From: an uncultured Methylophilaceae bacterium
GTDB taxonomy: Bacteria; Pseudomonadota; Gammaproteobacteria; Burkholderiales; Methylophilaceae
Direction of reading: 5' to 3'
DNA: 61,985 nt
Assembly: GCA_903870165.1 (NCBI GenBank)
Contig: CAIQBW010000011.1
Coordinates: 1-61,985 of the forward strand
The notes beneath the pieces are model-generated. The model had not been told where the DNA came from and did not search any database. It saw only the letters and a program-made list of their open reading frames with translations. The stretch's first letter is position 1; each line of letters begins with the position of its first letter. Positions 8,753 to 15,984 of this stretch are shown here, piece after piece. The position numbers were made by a program, and so were the translations under genes.

Positions 8753-8929
8753 CTAGTTATTCAGCTTGGCCAGCACCTGATTATTCTTACTGATATTTGC
8801 CAGTGCCTTCTGTCGCTTCTGCCTACCCTGCTCAGCCTTTAAAGCATCCGCTGCCCTATCTTTTTGCTTTTTGAGGCTGTTGATACGGTTTTGCTCGGGT
8901 GTCGGTGTTGCAAATTCAAAGAAGCGCAT
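8753..8929 (-). CDS. Island microprotein, 58 residues, MRFFEF family
   Basis: A small gene, ATG at 8929-8927 to TAG at 8755-8753, encodes MRFFEFATPTPEQNRINSLK followed by a basic helical region and ends in KNNQVLAKLNN. A homologue of 56 residues lies at the same place in the second island (17813-17983): the first six residues, PEQ and KNNQVLAKL are identical, and many base differences between the copies are silent. This supports real coding despite the short length. The Lys/Arg/Gln-rich middle could bind nucleic acid. Function unknown. The gene lies beside the tRNA-Lys promoter and reads towards it, at the end of the island opposite the integrase. Confidence 0.7.
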   Translation of the reverse strand: MRFFEFATPTPEQNRINSLKKQKDRAADALKAEQGRQKRQKALANISKNNQVLAKLNN

Positions 8930-8956
8930 TGAGTATTTAACTGCTGTTTTGAGAAA

Positions 8957-8971
8957 GTCTTTTTAAACGAC
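8957..8971. repeat. GTC-N9-GAC palindrome (degenerate copy)
   Basis: GTCTTTTTAAACGAC, one base from the perfect form GTCGTTTTAAACGAC found at 11374, 12354 and 18012. It lies between the divergent starts of the microprotein and the secreted-protein gene. Confidence 0.7.
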
Positions 8972-9103
8972 TTTTGATCTGAGCTTTTTGTTTCAATTTG
9001 ATCGAGTGATATCATATTAAAATTATCTTATTCACATTCAAAAGATTTACAATCAGTTCTCATATTGAAAGCAAAATATTCTTTGTAGCGAGTCGAGGTA
9101 ATA

Positions 9104-9949
9104 ATGAATACTTTAATGAGAACGTTAACCATATGTACTTTAAGTATGGCTTTTACAATAGCTCATGCCGATTCTAGTAGCACTGACCCTTCAAAAGCTT
9201 GTTTTTTATCACTTTCTGACAATCCGGATTTATCAGTGTTAAAAGATAAAATTGCAATTAGTGATGTTAACTCACAAACAATAGAGATGCTATCAAACGA
9301 AAAACGGCCAACTGTTCGAGAAAAAGCCTCTTTATCTAAGTGGGTCACAGAGACAGAGAAGTGTAAAAAACTTGGGGATGCATGGAGACAAACGAATTTG
9401 CCTGGATCGTTAGTCACTATAGTAGATCAATATTTTCTAAAATTAAAACTGATGACCTCTGATTTATATGCTGGGAAAATTAATTACGGAACTTATGCTA
9501 AAAATCGTGCTGAGCTTTTTTCAAAGACTAATGGAGAAATGATTAAAGTCAATGAGCAAATAAAGTCTGATAACCAGTCAAAGCTTGAAAAACTTAACCA
9601 AGAAGCGATAGACGCTAAGCGTCATCAAGAAGAAATCGACGCAACTAATCTACAAAAACAACAAGAGATAAAAGCTTTAAATGAACAAAGAGAACAATCA
9701 CAAAGAAACGCTGAATTATTATTAGAGCAGCAAAAGAAAGAACAGGCTCAAAGAAATGCAATTCTATTACAACAAAGAATTGACGCTCAAAATCAGCTAT
9801 ATCAACAACAGCAAAATCAAGTTATGTCAGACTTTGCACAGACTTTAAGAAATAATGCCAACCGACCACTTCCTCAACCAATTGTAAATCCTAATACCAC
9901 TACAAACTGTAGATGGATAGGAAATACATTAAATTGTAATACCTATTAA
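9104..9949 (+). CDS. Secreted coiled-coil, glutamine-rich hypothetical protein
   Basis: The 281-residue protein starts with a clear Sec signal peptide (MNTLMRTLTICTLSMAFTIA, cleavage probably after AHA near residue 22). The mature part has a globular region with two cysteines (about residues 33 and 88). A long charged and Gln-rich coiled coil (about 150-245), and a tail with PLPQPIVNPNTTTNCRW and two more cysteines follow. GAGGTAATA precedes the ATG, a good ribosome site. The AT-rich base use is typical of the island. I do not recognise the family; the domain layout suggests a periplasmic or envelope-attached structural protein. It opens a run of three plus-strand genes. Confidence 0.7.
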   Translation: MNTLMRTLTICTLSMAFTIAHADSSSTDPSKACFLSLSDNPDLSVLKDKIAISDVNSQTIEMLSNEKRPTVREKASLSKWVTETEKCKKLGDAWRQTNLPGSLVTIVDQYFLKLKLMTSDLYAGKINYGTYAKNRAELFSKTNGEMIKVNEQIKSDNQSKLEKLNQEAIDAKRHQEEIDATNLQKQQEIKALNEQREQSQRNAELLLEQQKKEQAQRNAILLQQRIDAQNQLYQQQQNQVMSDFAQTLRNNANRPLPQPIVNPNTTTNCRWIGNTLNCNTY

Positions 9950-9967
9950 AAATTACACTTTCATTTA

Positions 9968-10714
9968 ATGATTATGAATAGAAAAACTTTCATAGAATCA
10001 ACTGGCGCCACTTGTAAGAATTGGAATTGGAGTTGGTCATTCGTAAATAATGAAGATAAATTTGTAGTTTTTGGTGTATGGGAGGATAACTTCAAAAGTG
10101 ATTTGTCTCTGATACTAGACCCTAGTTGGAAAAAAAGCAGGAAAGGTCGATTGCAAAATGGATACACTCAAGCCGTTGAGCATATCGATCTAGTAAGGCA
10201 TAAAGGGTATAAGTTAAAAATCTACAAAATGATCAAAGATCATAATTATGAAGATGACTCTGAAAGTAAACCCTCAAAAATAAAAAAATTTGATCCGAAT
10301 TTATTAGATAGACAACTCAAAAGAATCAATAAAAAATGGTATGCAAGTGATGAAATGGCTGATATTTATATTCCAGAAGAAGTAACTGAAGACTCGATGT
10401 TTGAAGGTGCTATTAAAGAGGTTAAAGTTAACAGCTATGAAAGAAACAAAGCTGCCAGAAAAAAATGTATTGAGAAATATGGTTATAAGTGTTCCGTATG
10501 TTCTTTTGATTTTGAAAGTAATTATGGGGAGATAGGTAAAGAATTCATTCATGTTCACCATAAAATCCCATTAGCTGATATCAGAAAGGAATACAAATTA
10601 AATCCTACAGAAGATCTTGTTCCTGTGTGCCCAAATTGTCATGCGATGCTTCATAGAACTAAACCCGCACTAACAATTGAAGAATTAAGGAATCAGTTTA
10701 AAGTAGACTCTTAA
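9968..10714 (+). CDS. HNH endonuclease with an N-terminal WNWSWSF domain, probable restriction-type enzyme
   Basis: The 248-residue protein has two parts. Residues about 1-80 contain the hallmark TGATCKNWNWSWSFVN followed by VVFGVWED and a GYTQAVEHIDLVRHKGY segment. The C-terminal HNH nuclease (about 155-240) shows a CSVC zinc knuckle, HVHHKIPLADI with the catalytic His pair, and VPVCPNCHAMLHR. Proteins of this build are usually annotated as HNH endonucleases of restriction systems. No methyltransferase lies nearby, which fits a modification-dependent (type IV-like) enzyme; that is inference. Starts at 9968 or 9974 are both possible and no ribosome site is visible. The gene begins 18 bases after the secreted-protein gene. 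Confidence 0.75.
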   Translation: MIMNRKTFIESTGATCKNWNWSWSFVNNEDKFVVFGVWEDNFKSDLSLILDPSWKKSRKGRLQNGYTQAVEHIDLVRHKGYKLKIYKMIKDHNYEDDSESKPSKIKKFDPNLLDRQLKRINKKWYASDEMADIYIPEEVTEDSMFEGAIKEVKVNSYERNKAARKKCIEKYGYKCSVCSFDFESNYGEIGKEFIHVHHKIPLADIRKEYKLNPTEDLVPVCPNCHAMLHRTKPALTIEELRNQFKVDS

Positions 10715-10828
10715 TTGATAATTCAAATACAGCGATTGTGAAAAATGAAAGTGTCAAAACTATTAATACTCCAGATTCTTACATATTGTGATTACTCTTT
10801 TTTGTGACACATAGTAATTGGATAAAAA

Positions 10829-11326
10829 ATGAGAAAAATTTTCGTTCCACTTATTTTGCTTATTGCTTTTAATGAGATATCTTTTGCGGATAGTTTCGAT
10901 GCAATCTATCCTGCTCAGCCTCAACAAATGTCAACATCGCCTCCAGTTGCTCCTGCCGTATCTATACAAGAATTAGAAGAAAAAACTGCTAACGAGAGCA
11001 ATGGTAGTTTGTCATCTGATGATTACATGGAGTTCACATCACCATTAAATTCAGCAAAATCTTTTCTCATTATCCATTCAATTAAAAAATCTAATGAACT
11101 TGTAACTTATGATCACATGCCCATTCAGTCTCAAAATAAATCATCAAATTCAAACATATTCACTGTAGAGTCAAAATGTAATGAGAGGTCCTTTAGGTGG
11201 ATTGCTCTTAATGGAAATACATCAATAAATCTTAATGGTATGCAGATTCATCCAAAATTTGCTACTTATACAGAAAATACACTTATTGATTTAATGACAA
11301 AATATGCTTGCAATTACAAAAAGTAA
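10829..11326 (+). CDS. Secreted hypothetical protein
   Basis: The 165-residue protein has a Sec signal peptide (MRKIFVPLILLIAFNEISFA, cleavage near residue 20). A Pro/Gln/Ser-rich low-complexity segment (about 26-60) and a compact C-terminal domain with two cysteines near residues 117 and 161 that could form a disulphide follow. I do not recognise the family. It is the third plus-strand gene of the module and is followed by a palindrome at 11374. The 114-base gap to the HNH gene contains a wide inverted repeat (GTGTCA ... TGACAC). Confidence 0.6.
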   Translation: MRKIFVPLILLIAFNEISFADSFDAIYPAQPQQMSTSPPVAPAVSIQELEEKTANESNGSLSSDDYMEFTSPLNSAKSFLIIHSIKKSNELVTYDHMPIQSQNKSSNSNIFTVESKCNERSFRWIALNGNTSINLNGMQIHPKFATYTENTLIDLMTKYACNYKK

Positions 11327-11373
11327 CCATTCTTATTCGTACCATCTAGTGACGGTACGCTTGTTTCTCAAAA

Positions 11374-11388
11374 GTCGTTTTAAACGAC
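11374..11388. repeat. GTC-N9-GAC palindrome
   Basis: GTCGTTTTAAACGAC is a perfect palindrome around its central base, extended by AAA/TTT on both sides. It lies between two convergent genes. A separate hairpin CGTACC ... GGTACG precedes it at about 11339-11360. Confidence 0.85.
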
Positions 11389-11401
11389 TTTCATTCATTG
11401 G

Positions 11402-11572
11402 CTAGTGTTTTGAATAAACTAATGTGGGGTAACTGACCACATTCCCCTTGCCATACATGGCTTCTAGTTGAAGCTTTGCTTTGTAAGCATCTTGGGCTTG
11501 AACAACCACATTGGTGGTCGTTGTTACTTTCTGCGTCACTACTAATCTCACTAAACTCTTATATGTATTCAT
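11402..11572 (-). CDS. Small hypothetical protein, 56 residues
   Basis: ATG at 11572-11570 to TAG at 11404-11402 encodes MNTYKSLVRLVVTQKVTTTT, then NVVVQAQDAYKAKLQLEAMY and GKGNVVSYPTLVYSKH. GAGGACAAATAGAG before the ATG is a plausible ribosome site. The amphipathic, evenly composed sequence and the good start argue for a real gene. No family recognised. It converges with the secreted-protein gene across the palindrome at 11374. Confidence 0.55.
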   Translation of the reverse strand: MNTYKSLVRLVVTQKVTTTTNVVVQAQDAYKAKLQLEAMYGKGNVVSYPTLVYSKH

Positions 11573-11717
11573 CTCTATTTGTCCTCACGCTAAATCAATG
11601 ACTTTAATTTCTCTTAAATTAAATTCCTACCGAAATTAGGTCTGCCCCAGTAGTTTTAAAACGAATCAAAATCTATAGATTTTTTATGGTTTTCTTTTGT
11701 TTGGCATAAATATTTAT

Positions 11718-12020
11718 ATGAATAACTATCAAACAGAACAACAAACAGCTAACTGGCTTAAGCAAAACGGAATGGATGAAAAGAGCTTTACGGTGATTGA
11801 CCTCCCATTCATACAAGCACAGCAAGTAGCGTTTGCGCTGATGAAATATCACGCTGAATTGTTAGATGATGATCAAACAGCATTTGTCTGCAGCTATTTA
11901 GAAGACATTAAGCACAAAGCTAAAAGAAAGAAACTAACAGCCACAAAGGCATATCGCGTATTAAACATAGGTACAAAGATTAATAGGCAATTATTTAAGG
12001 CACATAAAAAAAGCAGATAA
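11718..12020 (+). CDS. Small hypothetical protein, 100 residues
   Basis: The frame is open from a TTG at 11697, but ATG at 11718 (MNNYQTEQQTANWLKQNGMD) is the likelier start; no strong ribosome site is visible. The protein is helical, charged, without signal peptide or membrane segment, and ends in a very basic stretch (KHKAKRKKLTATKAYRVLN, then KINRQLFKAHKKSR). The basic C-terminus suggests nucleic-acid binding. I do not recognise the family. It precedes the strongly structured stretch at 12047-12266. Confidence 0.5.
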   Translation: MNNYQTEQQTANWLKQNGMDEKSFTVIDLPFIQAQQVAFALMKYHAELLDDDQTAFVCSYLEDIKHKAKRKKLTATKAYRVLNIGTKINRQLFKAHKKSR

Positions 12021-12046
12021 GTCACTGCTATAACAAAGGATAAAAA

Positions 12047-12266
12047 CGCGGGTTGAAATATGACGGCTAATGCGCCCGCACTCATTGTGTAAGTCTGTAA
12101 GCGAGCACAAGTTAAATGAGTAGTTGCCGGTGGATACTTGTGTTTTCGCAAGTGGGAGTTTGTATGCTGTCTCCCAAAAAATTCATTTACAGGCCTGTGT
12201 GGTGGGCTTTTGACCGTAAAACACGAACGACGACTAAACGTGAGTTTCACTTGCGATAGCCGTCGT
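12047..12266 (+). ncRNA. Candidate structured RNA region
   Basis: The gap 12021-12442 lacks a convincing gene but is dense in complementary segments: GCGGG (12048-12052)/CCCGC (12075-12079), CTCATT (12081-12086)/AATGAG (12115-12120) with inner GTG/CAC, ACTTGTG (12136-12142)/CGCAAGT (12147-12153) with a TTTT loop, GGGAG (12154-12158)/CTCCC (12171-12175), ACGACG (12227-12232)/CGTCGT (12261-12266) enclosing GTGA/TCAC. It is also more GC-rich than the surrounding island. No known RNA family was recognised, and the strand is a guess. Confidence 0.35.
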
Positions 12267-12302
12267 ATGGATGAAACATTCTCCGTAAACCTAACTACAC
12301 CA

Positions 12303-12437
12303 AATACTACTTCGTAGTATTCGGCTCTCTCTTCAAGTATTCAATCAACATAAGTCGTTTTAAACGACTTACTCTAAAAAGCTGTGTTGAGCAAAAGCGA
12401 ATGCTTTTGTGAAAACACTAGCGAACTTTAGTTCGCT
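12303..12437. repeat. Row of four short perfect hairpins
   Basis: Four inverted repeats follow one another: AATACTAC-TTC-GTAGTATT (12303-12321), GTCGTTTTAAACGAC (12354-12368), CAAAAGC-GAAT-GCTTTTG (12392-12409), AGCGAACT-TT-AGTTCGCT (12420-12437). Stems are 7-8 pairs with loops of 1-4 bases. They separate convergent genes. Confidence 0.8.
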
Positions 12438-12442
12438 CATTA

Positions 12443-12826
12443 CTACTTTCGCAGATGACGCAAAGATCTAATATTAATAATTGAGGGAAGTACTACAAGC
12501 ACTAATGAGACAAACAATGCCCAATCAAATGATTTAAGAGTCATTGTCTTTTCAGCTAAAGCAACTTGAATATAACTAAAAATGAAGTAAGTGCTTAAGA
12601 AGTAATTCAATGCTTGAACTACTAGGTTAAGTTTAGCTGTATGGCGTCTGAATAAAGAGTAAGCAGTAATAGCAGGCACTGAAACAATAAGTGCGTATAA
12701 AAATAGAGTGGCTGTAGGAATATTATCAAAAAAGCCAACTGAGTGACTGATCATTAAAAGATAACCAGCTATTGCCCAAAGTAAAGAACCAACTACATTC
12801 ATTGCCAATATTCTTTTATGCATCAT
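12443..12826 (-). CDS. Four-helix membrane protein, hypothetical
   Basis: The 127-residue protein has four hydrophobic segments (about 10-30, 40-60, 68-88 and 100-120), short loops and a basic end (NIRSLRHLRK), which fits an inner-membrane protein with both ends in the cytoplasm. No enzymatic motif is visible and I do not recognise the family. Two ATG codons stand at the start (MMHKR); neither has a clear ribosome site. Divergent from the recombinase at 12952 with a 125-base gap between them. Confidence 0.6.
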   Translation of the reverse strand: MMHKRILAMNVVGSLLWAIAGYLLMISHSVGFFDNIPTATLFLYALIVSVPAITAYSLFRRHTAKLNLVVQALNYFLSTYFIFSYIQVALAEKTMTLKSFDWALFVSLVLVVLPSIINIRSLRHLRK

Positions 12827-12951
12827 GTTAAGTCGCCAATCACTTTTAATAGTTATGAGTTAATCATTATAAATATAAAAACAAAGGAACTAAGCAATAC
12901 CTTTGTTATTAACCACACAGATGACTTAACCAATTGATTAATTGACATAAG

Positions 12952-13644
12952 ATGAACATAAAGGACATATGGCAAAAAATGGTAGGAAATGAAAAACAAA
13001 GAAATTACGCTGCTAATAATGAAAACCACACATTATTAGAGGAATATATGAAACAGGCACGTACACTCAATGACAAAGAATTAAACCTATTACTGCTTTA
13101 CGTAAACACACGCAAATACGCAGAACGTGATCGTTGTATGTTATTGATGACTTATTTCGCAGGAATGCGTATCGGTGAAGTGGCTGCTACAAAGATTAAA
13201 GATGTATTGGCTATTGATGGCACGATTAAGCAAGAGATTAACTTAACAGCAGAACAGACTAAGGGTAAGTTTGCTAGAACAGTAGTATTGAATGAAAAGC
13301 TACGCAAAGAACTAATGGCTTATTTACTTACACGCTTTAGCAAACAAGACTTAATTGCTATTCAATACAGCGCAACTAAAGAAAAACCTTTGTTTTGTAC
13401 ACAAAAGAGCGAGGGCTTTAATGCCAACACCGCTTGTTACCACTTTCATATGCTGTATAAAAACGCAGGACTTGAAGGTTGTAGTAGCCACAGTGGCAGA
13501 CGTAGCTTTTTAACTGAATTAAGTAGTAAAAGCGTTCCGTTAAAAGTGTTAATGGAGTTAGCAGGGCATCGCCAAGCGCAGACCACTATGCGTTATGTCA
13601 ATGTTACGCAAGATATGAAACGTGCGGCTGTAGAATTGATTTAA
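12952..13644 (+). CDS. Tyrosine recombinase, short XerC/D-like form
   Basis: The 230-residue protein contains the whole catalytic domain of tyrosine recombinases: Arg in GMRIGEVAATKI, the SGRRSFLTEL box (H-S-G-R at the His-x-x-Arg position), LAGHRQAQTTMRYVNVTQD with the second His and the nucleophilic Tyr. The N-terminal core-binding domain is shortened to about 50 residues, against about 100 in XerC/D. It is unrelated in detail to the two broken island integrases. It lies in the middle of the island, flanked by palindromes, so it may serve a nested element or a resolution function rather than integration at tRNA-Lys. Confidence 0.85.
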   Translation: MNIKDIWQKMVGNEKQRNYAANNENHTLLEEYMKQARTLNDKELNLLLLYVNTRKYAERDRCMLLMTYFAGMRIGEVAATKIKDVLAIDGTIKQEINLTAEQTKGKFARTVVLNEKLRKELMAYLLTRFSKQDLIAIQYSATKEKPLFCTQKSEGFNANTACYHFHMLYKNAGLEGCSSHSGRRSFLTELSSKSVPLKVLMELAGHRQAQTTMRYVNVTQDMKRAAVELI

Positions 13645-13651
13645 TAGCAGC

Positions 13652-13732
13652 GTCAAAAGTATTGACACTAGACCGTCCTGATTCAGGACGGTTGGGATGA
13701 ATATTTTTCTATCAAGCGTCTAGTTACTGGAC
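13652..13732. repeat. Cluster of three GTC-N9-GAC palindromes
   Basis: GTCAAAAGTATTGAC (13652-13666), GTCCTGATTCAGGAC (13675-13689, extended to ACC...GGT) and GTCTAGTTACTGGAC (13718-13732). The first two are 8 bases apart, exactly as in the clusters at 14394 and 15790. The cluster fills the gap between the convergent recombinase and antitoxin genes. Confidence 0.85.
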
Positions 13733-13740
13733 ACTTTTAA

Positions 13741-14028
13741 TTAAGCGGCTTGAACAGATAGCTTTAAGCCTAATCCATTAAATACCTTCATTACAGTAGT
13801 GAACTCAGGATTTCCCTGATCAGAAAGTGCTTTATATAAACCTTCTCGCGTAATACCAGTATCTCTAGCAAGTTGTGACATACCCTTCGCTTTAGCAATA
13901 ACACCAAGTGCGTGAGGAATTAATTGAGGGTCATTTTCTTCTAAACAAGCCTCAATATAATTGATAATGTCCTCTTCTGTTTTAAGGTACTCCGCACTAT
14001 CCCATTTAGTTAATTTAGATGTACTCAT
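13741..14028 (-). CDS. Antitoxin of a HigA-like type II module (XRE family)
   Basis: The 95-residue protein matches the probable addiction-module antidote family: an N-terminal SAEYLKTEEDIINYIEACL region, then a helix-turn-helix in KAKGMSQLARDTGITREGLY and a C-terminal FNGLGLKLSVQ strand. It should bind and neutralise the toxin encoded just upstream and repress the operon. Toxin-first gene order, as in higBA, is seen. Good TTTCC/GGAAAC ribosome region before the ATG. The module is bracketed by palindrome clusters on both sides. Confidence 0.88.
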   Translation of the reverse strand: MSTSKLTKWDSAEYLKTEEDIINYIEACLEENDPQLIPHALGVIAKAKGMSQLARDTGITREGLYKALSDQGNPEFTTVMKVFNGLGLKLSVQAA

Positions 14029-14061
14029 AATAGTTTCCTTAGTTTCCAGTCGTTTAGCTGC

Positions 14062-14352
14062 CTAAATTTCTTTTGATAATTCAATTGCTTTCTTAATGTC
14101 GTTAGATTGCGTTGATTTGTCGCCACCTACGAGTAGCACGATAATTTCTAAACCACGCTCTATAAAATAAACCCTATATCCAGAGCCAAAAGTCATTCTT
14201 AATTCCAAAACACCCTCACCAACAGGCTCGCAATCACCATAGTTTCCTATTTCAGCTCGATCAATCCGAACTTGTATTCTTGTTTTGATCTGCTTATCTT
14301 TAAGTGATTCGAACCACTTAGTAAAGTTTTCGTGTTTTAAAACAGTTTTCAT
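14062..14352 (-). CDS. RelE/ParE-superfamily toxin (addiction module killer protein)
   Basis: The 96-residue protein has the compact RelE-like fold signature of the killer-protein subfamily: FTKWFESLKDKQIKTRIQVR, then GVLELRMTFGSGYRVYF and IIVLLVGGDKSTQSNDIKKA. Known relatives inhibit translation by mRNA cleavage on the ribosome or otherwise act as growth inhibitors. It lies 33 bases upstream of its antitoxin gene. Its start faces the divergent 419-residue protein gene across a palindrome cluster that could contain the operator. Confidence 0.87.
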   Translation of the reverse strand: MKTVLKHENFTKWFESLKDKQIKTRIQVRIDRAEIGNYGDCEPVGEGVLELRMTFGSGYRVYFIERGLEIIVLLVGGDKSTQSNDIKKAIELSKEI

Positions 14353-14393
14353 AAATTAATTGTAAACCATGGATTACAGTTGTCAAGCATATC

Positions 14394-14452
14394 GTCAAAA
14401 GAATTGACGCTCAAGCGTCCTGTTTCAGGACGGTGAATGTTGTTTAAACGAC
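14394..14452. repeat. Cluster of GTC-N9-GAC palindromes in a divergent promoter gap
   Basis: GTCAAAAGAATTGAC (14394-14408), 8 bases, GTCCTGTTTCAGGAC (14417-14431), then the degenerate GTTGTTTAAACGAC (14439-14452). Here the repeats separate two divergent genes, so they cannot be simple bidirectional terminators. Confidence 0.82.
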
Positions 14453-14478
14453 AGATAGCCAAATTAAAAGGAGAGATT

Positions 14479-15738
14479 ATGAAAACAACACGCCACATTC
14501 TATTTGATCAAGTTTGGACTACCCCTATCGTACATCTTGTTAAGCAATATGAATGTACACAAATTACTTTTAAGAGCACCTGTATTAAAAACGATATTCC
14601 TTTACCTCCAAGCAATCATTGGACAAAAAGTTACTTCGGCAGAGGATATCCAAAACCTGACCTACCTAATCCAGACTTTAATCCTGAAATTACCATTCCC
14701 ATAATGAGCGAACGGACAAGAAAAGCTCATGAACAAGAAAAAGTGATCAGAGAAAATCTTGCTAAACATAATCAAAAATTAAAACCAATCACTGAATATA
14801 CAAATCTTCATCCTCTAGCAAAAAGCACATACGACCTAGCTTTGATTTATGAAAAAGAAATAAAAAAACTTACTAAGCAATGGTCATGGCGTGACAGAGA
14901 AAAATATGAAGTAAATCTTTATAACGATAAAGGCAGGTTTATTTTGGGCGCGGCAGATAAATGCTTTCCTTTTATCGCTTCAAATCCTTCTATATTTAGA
15001 TCGATAAAACTCATAGATCCACTTTTCAAAGCACTTGAAGAAAAGGGGGTTAAGTGCGCAGTATTAGAAGATGAAAGTTTCTACAAAGGCTCTAAAAAAA
15101 AGGAAACTGTTTTTATTAAAGAAGGCATAGAAATTAAAGCTAGGATAAGGGAAGGTTATTCACGCATTTCAAGTAAAGCTAAATTGGGTGAAAGCATCCC
15201 CAAATTCTTATTGAGTGATTATGATGAACAGCACTATCCGAACGGTGTTCTTTATTTCGATACATGTCATGAATTTTCCTTCGACACATGGCACACATTC
15301 AAGGATGGATCAAGGTTCAAGCTAGAGGATCAGTTGCCGATCATTTTCAACTATTTGCTTGATACATTTTCAGAGATTAAAGCCAAACAGGAAGCTAGAC
15401 GAATTAAAAGAGAACGTGAAAAGCATATTTTTGAAGTTGACGAATTTAACAGAATAAGACTTGATAGCAGGAGAGATCAATATAAGAGCGCCCTTGAAGA
15501 AGTGAAGCTTTTCAAAGAAATTCAAGTACTCAATGAATATCTCAACATCATTGAACATCGAGTATTTTCTTTATCTAAAGAAGAACAGACTGTCGCAAAC
15601 CGATGGATAGCTGTAGTAAGGCTGTACGCAAACTTAAACGAACCATTGAATAGACGAATTATTCATTTCAAAAAAATAGTTAGCAATCCAGATGGTATGC
15701 CTTACGAATACTGGATGTTAGATAAAAGGGAATATTAA
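14479..15738 (+). CDS. Hypothetical protein, 419 residues, with N-terminal LFDQVW...IPLPPSNHW motif
   Basis: ATG at 14479 is chosen because AAAAGGAGAG stands directly before it; the frame is open from 14437 but that ATG lies inside a palindrome. The N-terminus (HILFDQVWTTPIVHLVKQY, CIKNDIPLPPSNHWTKS) matches a motif common in uncharacterised proteins of plasmids and integrated elements, where it may be a helix-turn-helix-like DNA-binding segment. The centre (about 120-290) is mixed alpha/beta, and about 310-380 is a basic coiled coil (KAKQEARRIKREREKHIFEV). No catalytic motif, signal peptide or membrane segment is evident. Single-gene module between two palindrome clusters. Function unknown. 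Confidence 0.7.
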   Translation: MKTTRHILFDQVWTTPIVHLVKQYECTQITFKSTCIKNDIPLPPSNHWTKSYFGRGYPKPDLPNPDFNPEITIPIMSERTRKAHEQEKVIRENLAKHNQKLKPITEYTNLHPLAKSTYDLALIYEKEIKKLTKQWSWRDREKYEVNLYNDKGRFILGAADKCFPFIASNPSIFRSIKLIDPLFKALEEKGVKCAVLEDESFYKGSKKKETVFIKEGIEIKARIREGYSRISSKAKLGESIPKFLLSDYDEQHYPNGVLYFDTCHEFSFDTWHTFKDGSRFKLEDQLPIIFNYLLDTFSEIKAKQEARRIKREREKHIFEVDEFNRIRLDSRRDQYKSALEEVKLFKEIQVLNEYLNIIEHRVFSLSKEEQTVANRWIAVVRLYANLNEPLNRRIIHFKKIVSNPDGMPYEYWMLDKREY

Positions 15739-15759
15739 ACTTCGTTACAGGTTTGATTT

Positions 15760-15914
15760 GTCGGAATTCACGACAATTCAATTTTGAGCGTCAATTCTTT
15801 TGACACTTCACCGTCCTGAATCAGGACGGTGTAAGCATTCCAAATATGAGCGTCCAGTAACTAGACGCTCATACCGTCAAATCTATTGACGCTATAAAAG
15901 TCGTTTAAAACGAC
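15760..15914. repeat. Largest cluster: six GTC-N9-GAC palindromes
   Basis: In order: GTCGGAATTCACGAC (15760), GTCAATTCTTTTGAC (15790), GTCCTGAATCAGGAC (15813), GTCCAGTAACTAGAC (15852), GTCAAATCTATTGAC (15876) and GTCGTTTAAAACGAC (15900). Spacers are 15, 8, 24, 9 and 9 bases. The last two, with their spacer, are repeated exactly at 18624-18662. They lie between convergent genes. Confidence 0.88.
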
Positions 15915-15984
15915 TTTCTCACAAAAGACCATCAACGATAGCTGCTCACTGACAATCTCGCGTTTAACCATGCCTTACGTCAAT

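Noticed and set aside
9163-9417. Minus-strand frame of 84 residues
   Set aside because: It lies wholly inside the secreted-protein gene and reads as its shadow.
11894-12250. A 118-residue minus-strand frame over the structured stretch
   Set aside because: It overlaps the better plus-strand gene 11718-12020, has no ribosome site, and its hydrophobic part is antisense of that gene.
13652-13732. Palindromes simply as transcription terminators
   Set aside because: Most lack T-runs, several are in divergent promoter gaps (8957, 14394), and true terminators in the window look different.
14437-14478. Upstream ATG start for the 419-residue protein
   Set aside because: It lies inside a palindrome and lacks a ribosome site, whereas ATG 14479 has AAAAGGAGAG directly ahead.
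13652-15914. The palindrome clusters as a CRISPR array
   Set aside because: Units are 15 bases, differ in sequence, have spacers of only 8-24 bases that are not unique sequence of constant length, and there are no cas genes.
13652-15914. Palindromes as integron attC sites
   Set aside because: They lack the RYYYAAC/GTTRRRY core sites and the size of attC, and no IntI with its extra helix is present; the recombinase at 12952 is a short XerC/D-like form.
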